Below the pieces are notes generated by a model that ran no database searches, was not told the DNA's origin, and was given only the letters and a program-made list of their open reading frames with translations. Made by a program: the position numbers and the translations under genes. From NCBI GenBank assembly GCA_034638255.1, contig JAWPGT010000114.1, forward strand, positions 1 through 58,953: a stretch of 58,953 nucleotides of DNA, given 5' to 3'. Numbering within the stretch: position 1 is the stretch's first letter; each line of letters starts with the position of its first letter. This document shows positions 11,001 to 20,890 of the stretch, piece after piece. This DNA is from Coprinus comatus. Taxonomy: Eukaryota > Basidiomycota > Agaricomycetes > Agaricales > Agaricaceae.

Positions 11001-13267
11001 TCTTCCTTGGATATAATGGCGCAAACTATACTTTTATGTGACATCAGAAAGGAAATGTTATCTATACTGCGAAAACAGCTATTTTCGATGAGGGCTGGTA
11101 TCCCAAATGCAAGCCAGATCACGAAAAACGTAAGGACTCCGGTTCTACAAAAAACCCCAAAATAAATCCTCCTCCTCCGGTGTCTGACAAAGATGACAAG
11201 GATACTACACCTGATCTGTATCCTGATGATCCTATGGACACATCTTGACAAGACGACAGTGATAGAACACCGTTACCGCCTAGACCACAAGGTCCAATTC
11301 CCGGACCATCTACTTCTCAAAAACCTCCTGTTCCCAGTCCGAGCAAACCCACTCCTAGGAAAACAACAGTTGAGGAAGTCACTGATGAAGAAGATGATGA
11401 CGCGTTATCATACGCTGATCCCGAATCACCTATTCGTCACCCGAGTCCGAGTCCTACTCCTCGATCTGACTCCACCCGTCCCATTTCTCCATCACCTGAA
11501 TGACCTGCTAGACCTGTTGAACCTTTACCTCGCCGTTCTGGCCAAGAAAAGTTTGTTCCGTTTAGAGAAGGTAACGTTTATGGGGAGAGAACACATCCAT
11601 CTGAGATCCTACAAGACTATAATCACAATGAACCTCTACCACCTCAGGGGAGAGTTTGTCTCCATGGTCACGATTTCAGAATCCGAAATCAACAAGATCG
11701 CCCAAAAGCAGATCCACATCCTATTTCGCCCGAGGAAGTCCGAGAACGTCGCGATGAAATACGCAGACAACACGAGGATGCCTCACGGCAATATGCGAGG
11801 GAACAACAACCTGACGCAATGGAAGAAGACGCAGATTGTAAGATTCAACGGATTACTAAGGAAGGGGGGTTAGAATTGATGAACCTTTTATTGGCAAAAG
11901 CGAGTTCAACTACAGTTCCTGAGCAATTCCGTGATCTTGTAAAATTGAATCCAGAGGAACGTAAACACTGGCACAAAGCTTGTCTCGAAAAACTAGATGC
12001 GCTGAAAAAGTGACAAGTTTATGAGTTGGTGAAACTTCCGGAAGGAAGGAAAACCGTAAAAAATAGATGGGTCTTTAATGAAAAGAATGACAGTTGCAAA
12101 CGTGCTAGACTAGTTGCTAAAGGATTTTCTCAAGTCAAGGGCATCGACTTTGATGAACTATTTTCTCCAGTAGTACGATATGAGTCCGCTCGAATCCTGC
12201 TCAGGTTAGCCGCCCTTGAAGACTGGGACATTGAGTCTGTCGATGTAAAGACAGCATATCTCTATGGCAAACTGGATGAGGAAATCTATATGGATCAACC
12301 TGAAGGTTTCAAACTTAAGGGCAAGGAACATATGGTGTGGAGGTTACGACGTGCATTGTATGGCCTTAAACAAGCCGGCTTGGCCTGGTGGAAGGAGATG
12401 GCATCTTCCATGAACAAACTAGGTTTCAAGCGATGTGAATCCGATGCCAGTATCTATATTTATCGTCAAAAAGATGGCAAATTTGTCATTGCTGTCGTGT
12501 ATGTTGACAACGTACTTTTCATGGGAAATAACTCTGCCCTGCTTAAAAAGCTTAAAGGAGAGTTCATAAAAAAGTGGGAATGCCGCGACCTTGGAGAAGT
12601 TAAAGAATTTCTCGGTATGCGCATCAGGAGAGATTGAGCTACTCATAACCCTACAGAAGAACATTTGCGTAGAGCTCTCTACATTTGCAGATACCTACTA
12701 GCGACTCGGGAATACTGAATGACACTTGATGGTTCTGGTAATGAGGGCTTCATCGCTTACAGTGATTCTGATTGGGCTAGTGATCCTTCTACTCGAAGAT
12801 CCCAAACTGGTTATCTGTCCACTGTTGCATCATGCCCAGTAGCCTGGGTTAGTCGATCACAGAAGACTATTGCGTTATCGTCCACAGAGGCTGAATACAT
12901 GGCTATTTCCGATTGTAGTCGTCAGTCCATCTGGATCAGAAGCCTAATGACTGAACTTGGTTTACACAACAATGAACCAATGGATATTTGTGGAGACAAT
13001 ATGGGCTCTCTCTTTATTGCGCAAAATCCTGCCGTTGAAAAGAGATCAAAACACATAGATATCATTTTCCACTTCATTCGTCAAGTAATTGATGAAAAGA
13101 AGGTTCAGCTCTATTTTATCCCAGGCACTGAGAACCCTGCAGATCTTCTCACGAAGAATCTCGGACATGTGAAGTTTGAATACTTCTGTGATAACTATTA
13201 TGGGTTGGAGTTTTCTAATCCCACATATAGCACTGCCAAGCGCTCAAATAATATGGTCCCAATGTAA
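8006..13267 (+). pseudogene. pol: Copia gag-pol polyprotein, one frame with nine TGA codons
   Basis: A single frame of 1,754 codons runs the whole length without a frameshift. It shows a Gag-like N-terminus (TGTANYQVWSAHV), protease DSGAS near 9810, integrase HHCC (WHHRLAHP...CDGCAHGK) near 10240-10370, integrase core with TDNGG and the terminal Glu in NGRAERLN, reverse transcriptase, and RNase H ending LLTKNLG. Stops are at 8336, 10073, 10532, 11039, 11246, 11501, 12011, 12635 and 12716, all TGA. The first integrase Asp is Asn (HSNLLEFP) and the polymerase YVDD box is YVDN (near 12500). About 100 codons usually present between RT and RNase H are missing near 12640. It cannot be autonomous. 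Confidence 0.9.
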
Positions 13268-13303
13268 GGCACTTCATAGCTGCCATGTTCGTATTCAGGG
13301 GAG

Positions 13304-13542
13304 TGTTGAACTATTATTAGTTCTACAATGACATTCTCATATGGCATCATGCTTGACGAATATATCTTCATGATCCCTATCATGTGACCTAGTATATTCT
13401 CGCATGGACCACTGTAAATATGTATATAAACTTGTACTCTTGCATTATATACTTCAGTTCCTATTCTACTAACAACCATCACCCTCAGTAAGTCCAGAGT
13501 CGTACCTACCCATGTTTAACACACTATGCTCTTGTTTTAACA
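13304..13542 (+). repeat. Copia 3' LTR (239 bp)
   Basis: Direct repeat of 7483-7721, preceded by CAGGGGAG and followed by the TSD ATGCT and the resumed Gypsy-1 protease frame. Confidence 0.93.
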
Positions 13543-16300
13543 ATGCTCTCATTGACAATGGTTGCCCTGTAGCTCTTATCTCATGCACACTTTCGGAGAA
13601 GATGGATTTGATCCCGAAGACTTTGTCTAAGCCTGTAGAGCTCTCTGGTGTTGGACCTGGTACATCTGTAGTCACGCAATTTGTCAAACTACAAGTATCC
13701 TCCCATAATGATAAATGGAGTAGTCCCTCTTTCTTTGCCTTACTTGTCCCCGATCTTAAGTTTGACATGATACTTGGTTTATCCTGGATCAAGAAGTGCT
13801 GCCTTCTCATTGATGCACAACATTACTCTGTCTTCAAACGCTCCTCAGGTTTTGACCTACTTAATCCTACTCAACCTCATAGAATCAATACTTTCCGTCC
13901 TCTCTCACAACGGACGCGTGAAATCCGACTCGGCCATCACAACATTAAGACCAAATGGCCTGCAGTTATGGCACAGCTCATACACACTACACCTTGCATC
14001 CGTCCAATCAAGGACAGATTATTCTCGTTCTCACTTCTCAAGCAGCGCATACATGCCCTAACAGTACAAGATGCTCGTACAGCCCACCTGAAATCCCTTG
14101 ATACTCAAATACGTTCCGAATTCACTGATATCTTCCCTCCTAAACTACCACATGTCGACGACATACCCTGTGAAGTTTTTCATCGAATCAATGTTACCTC
14201 TGAATCCGAAATCACATATAACCTCTCATATTCCAACCCCCACAAATGGGGTGATGCCTGGCACAAATTAATTGATGAACATTTAGAGATAGGTAGAATC
14301 CGCCCATCATCTTCCCCTTTCTCCTCACCTGCCTTCTTAGTTTCCAAAGGTGAAGGTGTTCCTCCCCGATGGGTTGTTGACTACAGAAAACTGAATAAGA
14401 AGACCATCCCAGACCGATTCCCCCTACCACGTATTGATGATATCCTTGCAGATTGTGCTAAAGGAAAGATCTGGGCAAAGATTGACATGACCAATGCCTT
14501 TTTTCAAACAAAGATACATCCAGACCATATCAAGTACACTGTGATGCCCACACCTTTCGGCCTTTATGAATGGACAGTTATGCCCATGGGTCTCCGTAAT
14601 GCCCCATCTACACAACAACGTCATGTTACAAAGGCTCTCCACAAATACATTGGTGAAATCTGTCATGTCTACATAGATGACATTATTATCTGGTCTAACT
14701 CTGAAGAAGAACATATGAAGAATGTCAGAACTATTCTACAAGCACTCCGTGAAGCTAACCTACTATGTTCTATCAAGAAGTCCGATCTTTTCTGTGACAA
14801 ACTTATATTTCTAGGGCATGAGCTCACCATCGATGGTCTCAAGGCAAATAATGCAAAAGTTAAAAACATCCTTGATTGGCCTACTCCAAAATCAGCTACC
14901 GAAGTCCGTAAATTCCTTGGTCTCATCCGTTACATATCCCAATACCTACCTCAGCTAGCAACTTATACATGCATTTTAAACCCTTTGACTATGAGGACAG
15001 CAAACTATTCATTTCCTATGTGGACACAGGAACATGCAGATGCGTTTGATGCGATCAAGAGAATTGTCACAAGTCGCGAGTGTTTAACGACTATCAATCA
15101 TGATAACTCAGGAGATAATAAGATTTTTGTCACCTGTGATGCAAGTTTACATGGTACTGGTTCAATCCTCAGTTATGGACCTACCTGGGAAGCTTCCCGA
15201 CCGGTTGCTTTTGATTCTCAAACTTACAAAAAGGCCAAACGTAACTACCCAACACATGAGCAAGAATTGCTTGCTGTTATCCAAGTGTTAAAGAAATGGC
15301 GTACTGACCTCATAGGATTGCCTATTCACATCTATACCGACCACCGCACACTTCTCAATTTTGATACACAAAAGGATTTGTCACAACAACAAGCAAGATG
15401 GATGGAGTATTTATCTCAATATGAATACCAATTTCACTATGTCAAAGGTGAACTCAACACGGCAGCTGATGCATTATCCCGTTATCCACCTCATGAACAG
15501 AACAACCATACCATGACTTCAACTACCACTATTCCGTCAACACTACCACAATTTCCTCCTCTTCAACCCTCCCTTGTTATACCAACTAACACATCAACAA
15601 ACAATGTATCCACAAATAAACTGCCTCCAAAGATCCTTATTGCAACTATTATGTTAGCCTCACATGTAACCCCAATTCCTATTCATGATTGGAACACCAC
15701 CAATGACATCAATCTACAAGTTGCTGCTGTTGTGCAACTTCACGACACTTCATCCATTATTGAAGATATCAAAACAGGCTATTCCTCTGACCCATTCGCA
15801 CAAAAGGTGCTAAAAGCGATCCAAAATCAAAGTACACATAACCTACCCATTAGATCTGAAAATGACATCATATATGTACATAACCGAATTCTAGTCCCTA
15901 ACAACAACTTACTCTGTGAACGATTATTCAAACTATGCCATGATGCATTAGGTCATTTTGGTTTTGACAAATCATATGAAAACCTCAAGGCTTCCTTTTA
16001 CTGGCCAAATATGTGTCGTGATCTTAAAACTTTCTTTTTACCACAATGCGAAGACTGCCAACATAACAAATCTACCACAAAACAAACTACAGGACCCCTA
16101 CATCCCCTTGCTGTACCTTCCAACCGTTTCCAATCCATAGCTATTGATTTTGTTGGACCTCTTCCTCTTGACCAAGGTTATGATTATTTAGCAACCATTA
16201 CAGATCATCTTGGTTCTGACATAAAGCTAATTCCATGCAAATCCAAGTTGACTTCAAAAGATTTTGCCCTCTTATTCTTTCAACACTGGTACTGTGACAA
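13543..16300 (+). pseudogene. pol: Gypsy-1 pol, protease to integrase N-terminal half
   Basis: An open frame of about 920 codons after the Copia element. In order: protease motif LIDNG at 13548; reverse transcriptase with VDYRKLNKKT, MPMGLRNAPST and the catalytic YIDDII near 14670; RNase H with CDAS near 15135 and TDHRTL; integrase zinc region (H-x3-H then CEDCQHNK) near 15940-16070; and the first integrase Asp in AIDFVGPLP near 16140. The frame is cut by the TIR element after codons for YCDN and continues at 18291. The NG in place of SG after the protease Asp is, from memory, seen in related fungal Gypsy elements. Confidence 0.85.
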
Positions 16301-18290
16301 CATCAGGAAATCGCGCATTTGCTTGGGTCTACCTTAGGGTTGCTTAGACTACTTGTTGTACTTGTACATCCTTGGTGAAAAATGTCCCAAGGTACTCTGA
16401 GGAGCTTTTTAGTTCCAAGTTAGGTCAAGGATAGAACCAAGTAAATCCTCAAGCTTTACTTGCTCACGAAAAATGTTAAACTTTAGTTTACATTATTAAC
16501 ACTATTTGTTTTTGTTCTGATCAATGATTATTGATCATCACATATGTTTTGAAACTTTTGATGTTATCAAATTTGGACTTTGCAAAAAAAGCGGATGAGT
16601 GTGACATCCTACTCTCCTTGTCACACATCACTCACTCCATGTCACATCCCAATCTCACGAGATCATAATACCTCTGCCACATCATTACATCCCTATTCAC
16701 TCAATTCCTAACAAAATCTCACGTTTTTAGGCTCTCTAGAATTGTCTCACCGTTTTGCTTCGAATGACGGCGGTTACGCGTCGCGTGGTTTAGTACTTGT
16801 ACTATAACAGCCACTTTATTGAACAAGGTAAGCATACAATGTTTTTGGTCTGTTGTACTCATTTCATCACGCTTTGGCACGCGTCTTGGCTCTTTGGAAC
16901 CGGCTCTTTTTTCCGCTTCGAACAAGCCTAGCCACACGTGCTATGGTCTAATTCTCATGGTATGGCATGAATAATATTGGTATGTCATCACTCTGTAGTA
17001 TCCTGAGGCTGTCTCACTCATTTCTTCACATAGAGACATTTACCTAGGCTCGTTTAGACCATTCGTAACTCCTCCATGACTGACCGAAGTTGATTGCGCT
17101 GTGGGGAAGGATTGGAGGTGTAGTGAGCAATACTCTGGTACTAGGTCCCAGGTGAGTCACTCTAACTAAATATGTAATATTTCGCTTGATACATGTTTAA
17201 TCCTTATGATTTTAGGCTCATTACAACCGTCTTGACGACGCTGTCCGAACAGTGCCATCCGCACTCTGCACCACCCAAAACTCCGGTGCCGACACACTCC
17301 TCTCTGGTGAGTTACCATATATGTTCCTCCCCAACTAAATATTTAATATGTCACTCAATATCTATGCACTCCTTTTGTATCTAGGCTCATTAAAATCACC
17401 TAAACGGCGCCGTTCAAACGATACTATTCGCATTGCACATTGCCCAAAACCCATGTGCCGACATATACATCTCTGGTAAGTTACCACATATGTTCCTCCC
17501 CAACAAAATAACTGATATGTCATTCAATATCTGTGCACTCCTCCTGTACTTAAATTCGTTAAAACCGTCTAAACGGCATTGTTACAACGATACTATCCGC
17601 ACCACGTACCCCTCAAAACTCATGTACTGACATGCAGATCTGTGGTAAGTTACTATATATATATTACTCTCCAACTAAATAACTAATAACTCGCCCATTT
17701 CTTATCCAATCCTTTTGTGTTTAGGCTCGTTATAACCACATTAACCGCCCCTTTCCAACGCTGGTACTCGCACGCCGTACGGTTGAGTATCATGCTTCGT
17801 GTGATGTGATCTTTGTAACACATCATCCAAGGTTCGCTTTTTCTCTCCATTTTATGTTAATAATTACTTATTTCACTATTACAGTCTCTATGCTGATACA
17901 AAGGTATAAGAATGTATTAATACTGTAGACTAAGTTAGTATATCACATGTATTATTACAACTTCAATGATATTTTTGTTTATTGTCCTTATTCCCTTACT
18001 TGGTGTGACCTTGAGAGTACTTGAATTATCCCGAAAATGCGAATAAAATCCTGTAAAATATAATTACAAGGTAGAAAAGTAACTTTTATGTGCTGTCCAA
18101 GTACGTTCAAAGCTATTCAAGTACACCCAAGTTAGAGGGACCTACTTGGAGCTCCTTGGGACAAATTTTCCAAGGAACTCCAAGGATAATTTTACTCTTC
18201 TTTGAATTCTATTGGGGTGTACTTGGAGCTCCTTGGATGCCTTTCTAAGTAACTTCAAGTACCTCCAAGGACATGTGCGAAATCCTGATG
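16301..18290 (+). mobile_element. TIR DNA transposon, copy B (complete, 1990 bp, non-autonomous)
   Basis: Ends are imperfect inverted repeats: left CATCAGGAAATCGCGCATTT, right (reverse complement) CATCAGGATTTCGCACATGT, with about 25 of 35 bases matching. Excision of the segment with one copy of AA (or AAC) restores the Gypsy-1 integrase reading CDNGCPQEIISD, so the duplication is 2-3 bp. CTTGG/CCAAGG motifs recur in both subterminal zones (16345-16450 and 18110-18280). No transposase frame exists. The middle holds the tandem exon/intron-like array. The superfamily is undecided; a 2-3-bp TSD would fit a CACTA-like group. Confidence 0.75.
16728..17800 (+). repeat. Tandem array of ~170-bp exon/intron-like units (copy B)
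   Basis: Acceptor-like TTTAG/GCTC borders lie at 17216, 17385 and 17725, with a decayed one at 17555, giving steps of 169-170 bp; older units are at about 16732 and 17053. Each unit has a ~91-base block ending CTCTG followed by GTGAGT or GTAAGT, then ~79 bases with CTCCCCAAC and a pyrimidine-rich end. Blocks are GC-richer than the spacers. The 91-base length is not a multiple of three and no conserved frame runs through, so the units look splice-competent but non-coding. Confidence 0.65.
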
Positions 18291-18625
18291 AACGGGTGTC
18301 CACAAGAAATCATTAGTGACTGTGATCATCTTTTCATTTCTCATGTATGGCGTACATTAATGAAACTCACTGGAATTAACCACAAGTTATCAACTACAGC
18401 CCACCCGCAAACAGATGGATCATCGGAATGAACAAATAAGACAGTAGTTCAGGCGCTACATTTTTACATCGACCGCAATCAGAAAGGTTGGGTTAACGCT
18501 CTACCACATATCTGTTTTGCAATGATGAATACCGTTAATAAATCACTTGGCCTTACCGGGTTTCAATTGAAGTCAGGTTTTTCCCCAAAATTATTACCAC
18601 CCATTCAAACAACAACAATCCCATC
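18291..18625 (+). pseudogene. pol: Gypsy-1 integrase, central part
   Basis: Continues the integrase core: second Asp in IISDCDHLF (SDRD is usual, so Arg has become Cys, CGT to TGT), then HPQTDGSSE with the catalytic Glu, followed by an in-frame TGA at 18429-18431 where Arg is expected before TNKT. It is cut at 18625 by Gypsy-2 and rejoins at 26512 as TTIPS-QDEEF. Confidence 0.85.
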
Positions 18626-19233
18626 TGTTAAATACTGAAAATACCGAGAGGGATGACCCTTGGCTTCAGCGTGTGTGCTGCGCCTCCGGAATTTGTACAA
18701 GGTCTATTTACGAATTTCCGGGGGACTTCCGGCAGAGTTTCCGGAAGACCGGAAAAGTAAGAGTGCAGGCGGTTGAGACGATTCGGAGAGTTAAGAGTAT
18801 ATCAGGTCGATTCTGAAACTGAGGAAATACAAACATAGCAGTGAACTATTTATACGAAATGCCGTAACGGATAAAAAAGGTAATAAGGAATAACGGAAAT
18901 CCGAATCAGAGAAGAAATACAAACGGAGGTAGATAAAACGGAAGACGGAAAGTAATGGCATAATATTGGAGAATTAAGAAGCATAGGAAACGCATGGAAA
19001 TGTCAAACTAAACTGAATAGAATTGATAACCGAAGAATAAGCAAGATAAGAAAAACCCGGAATTTCCGGAGGACGGAAAAGTCCCTTTGAATAATTAATG
19101 AACAATGGAAATCTGGAAATTAGGAAATTCAGGAAGATCGGAAATCCGGAGATTCGCTGTCTAATCGGAATTGTGATATGTGAACTTGGCAGAATTCAGG
19201 GTTAGCGGTCATGTGACGGAACGGAATATGACA
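18626..19233 (-). repeat. Gypsy-2 3' LTR (608 bp)
   Basis: On the minus strand it begins TGTCATATTCC and ends CAGTATTTAACA. It is rich in TTCCGG/CCGGAA words, a repeated motif that also runs through the internal coding region. It lies directly upstream of the antisense gene, so it could also serve as its promoter region. Confidence 0.93.
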
Positions 19234-19319
19234 GTGCCTTCCCTTTACGGCCGAGCCACGAGGCCGAATTAGACTTTAGACTTCAGAAGTCCGGACATTT
19301 CCGGACATGTGTTCTTCCC

Positions 19320-19327
19320 TATAAAAA
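19320..19327 (+). promoter_or_regulatory. TATA box of the antisense gene
   Basis: TATAAAAA about 43 bases upstream of the ATG at 19370, outside the LTR. Its placement fits a short 5' leader for the plus-strand gene. Confidence 0.45.
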
Positions 19328-19369
19328 CCCTGAAAATTTCCGTTTGCATCTTAACCCACTTTCTCTACC

Positions 19370-20599
19370 ATGCCTGCCAGTAACACCAATACTCGCACCA
19401 CCACTACTCCTCGTGTCATGGACTTGGCACTCACCGCGGAGGAACTTGCGGAAGTTCGTCGTGCTCGACTTGCTCGTGCCTCGAACCCGACCCTGCATTC
19501 GACTTTGTTGCAGGTCGAAACTCCGGCGTCAACAATTCCGGTGGCCGGAACTTCTGCTCCCAAACGTCGTCGGGAGTCTGATGGAACGACGGCTGCGACA
19601 GCCAGTCCCAAGAAGAAGGGAAAGGAAAAGGAGATTGAGTTGCCGGAGATTGAGGTAGTGGGAAATCCCGGCGACCCTGACGACGATGATGGAAGTAGCG
19701 GTCCAGAGGACGGAGATTCGGAAGATGACGAGGATGAAGGCGAAGAAGACGAGGAGGAGGAGGTTGACGAGAAGGTTGAGAAAAAGGTTGTAAGGAAACA
19801 GGCTCACCGGCAGGCCAAGGAACCCGCCAACGACCCACTCAGGCCTTGGACTGTGGGCAAAATTCCGGCGGAACCTTGTCTGTTGTGCCAGGCAGATGGA
19901 GTCAGGTGCGTTCAGGGTCCTCGGATCTATAGAGTTGAAGATCCCCGGCCATGCGACTACTGTGTGGAGAAGAAAGCAAGGTGCTCTCTCAGGGAGGAAA
20001 TCACCAAGCCCCGGAAAACCGGAAAAGTCGCAGCCAAGAAACCTGCCAAGAAGCCCGAAACCGCTGCTCCTGTCGCTGGGCCATCTAAGTTGGCCAAGAA
20101 GAAGTCCACCGAACTTCCGGTCGGTTTGCAAAAGCTGGCCCGGAAATTGTCGAAGAAACATATGAAGTTGGTGAAGTCCACAGAACTCGTCGATGATGAC
20201 GAAGTTCAAATTGTTGAACCGGCGGAAATCCGGGTAAGTGAATTTCCGATGAATTTCCTGACTTACTTGACAATTTCCTAGCCCGTTGTCCCAGTCGTCG
20301 CTCCTGCCCTGCCCCCTGTCCCACACAACGAGGTTGCGGAATTGCGTGAAGAATTCCGTGGCCTCCGTCAAGAAGTTTCTGCGTTGACGGAAATCGTTCG
20401 GGAATTGCGGGGTCCGGTAGCAGGTGGGTTGGTGCAGATGGAGTTGTTACAAGAGAGTATCGTCTCCTTCCAAGGAGAACTTCGCCGAACCACCGAGGGA
20501 ATTTCCGATGCCGCAAATCGTATCACGGAGTTTGGACAGTATTTGGGTACCATCATGAGCAAGGCAGATGAAGAGGAAGATGAAGAAGAAGAAGAATAA
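19370..20599 (+). CDS. Antisense accessory protein of Gypsy-2 with Zn2Cys6-type cysteines
   Basis: Two exons (19370-20233, 20282-20599) joined by a 48-bp GTAAGT...CTAG intron in phase 0 give 393 aa. A Lys/Arg segment (KRRRES, then KKKGKEKE) precedes an acidic run at about residues 100-146. Six cysteines follow with spacing C-x2-C-x6-C (170, 173, 180), a 14-residue linker, and C-x2-C-x6-C (195, 198, 205), the spacing of the fungal binuclear zinc cluster with a longer loop. A Lys-rich stretch and a predicted coiled coil (LREEFRGLRQEVSALTEIV) lead to an acidic tail. A nuclear DNA-binding or chromatin role is inference. It runs opposite to gag-pol and converges on pol with about 290 bp between stops. 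Confidence 0.8.
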
Positions 20600-20627
20600 A
20601 CAGTCGGAAAAGTTGGAAGAGGGAAAG

Positions 20628-20671
20628 TTTTTTACATGTACTCGTAGTTTTTTGTTTCTACATGTAAAAAA
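20628..20671. terminator. Perfect 13-bp inverted repeat between convergent genes
   Basis: TTTTTTACATGTA at 20628-20640 is mirrored by TACATGTAAAAAA at 20659-20671 with an 18-base loop. It sits just after the stop of the antisense gene (20599) and before the pol stop (20891). U-rich ends on both strands suit 3'-end formation for both converging transcripts. Confidence 0.4.
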
Positions 20672-20890
20672 TTTGTTTGTTTTTTCTTGGTCGTTGAACG
20701 GAAAAGTAAGGAAAAGTTAACAAGTCATGATCAGCAAGAAGATAACTGGATCATTAATAAGTTGAATCAGAATTTCGGAAGAGTTAGAAAATAATCAGAA
20801 GAATGAAACAAAATGAGACAAGTCAAAAAACACAGAATTTCGGAAATGTTAAAAGAAACTCGGAAAAGGTGAAAACAAATTTCCAGAACA

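Larger units (their letters stand above)
7483..13542 (+). mobile_element. Copia LTR retrotransposon nested in Gypsy-1
   Basis: 239-bp direct LTRs (7483-7721 and 13304-13542), TSD ATGCT (7478-7482 and 13543-13547), a candidate primer site GGTTATGGGCCC right after the 5' LTR, and a purine tract CAGGGGAG right before the 3' LTR. Domain order gag, protease, integrase, reverse transcriptase, RNase H is that of Ty1/Copia. It splits the Gypsy-1 protease between its Ala and Leu codons, just before the catalytic Asp. The element is dead: nine TGA codons and an internal deletion. Confidence 0.95.

Noticed and set aside
8006..13267. TGA recoded as Arg or Trp in the Copia element
   Set aside because: Host genes in the same window (phosphatase, Zn2Cys6 factor) end in TGA, and the catalytic YVDD change and LTR differences show the same CpG decay, so mutation explains the TGAs better than recoding.
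16301..18290. CRISPR array or centromere satellite as the meaning of the ~170-bp repeats
   Set aside because: Units are long, diverged and without short repeat/spacer alternation, the organism is a eukaryote, and the array sits within TIRs of a small mobile element, not in a large satellite block.
19529..20371. 280-codon minus-strand open frame opposite the antisense gene
   Set aside because: It is a shadow of the 19370-20599 gene; it has no family motif, while the plus strand has ordered cysteines, a clean intron and a TATA box.
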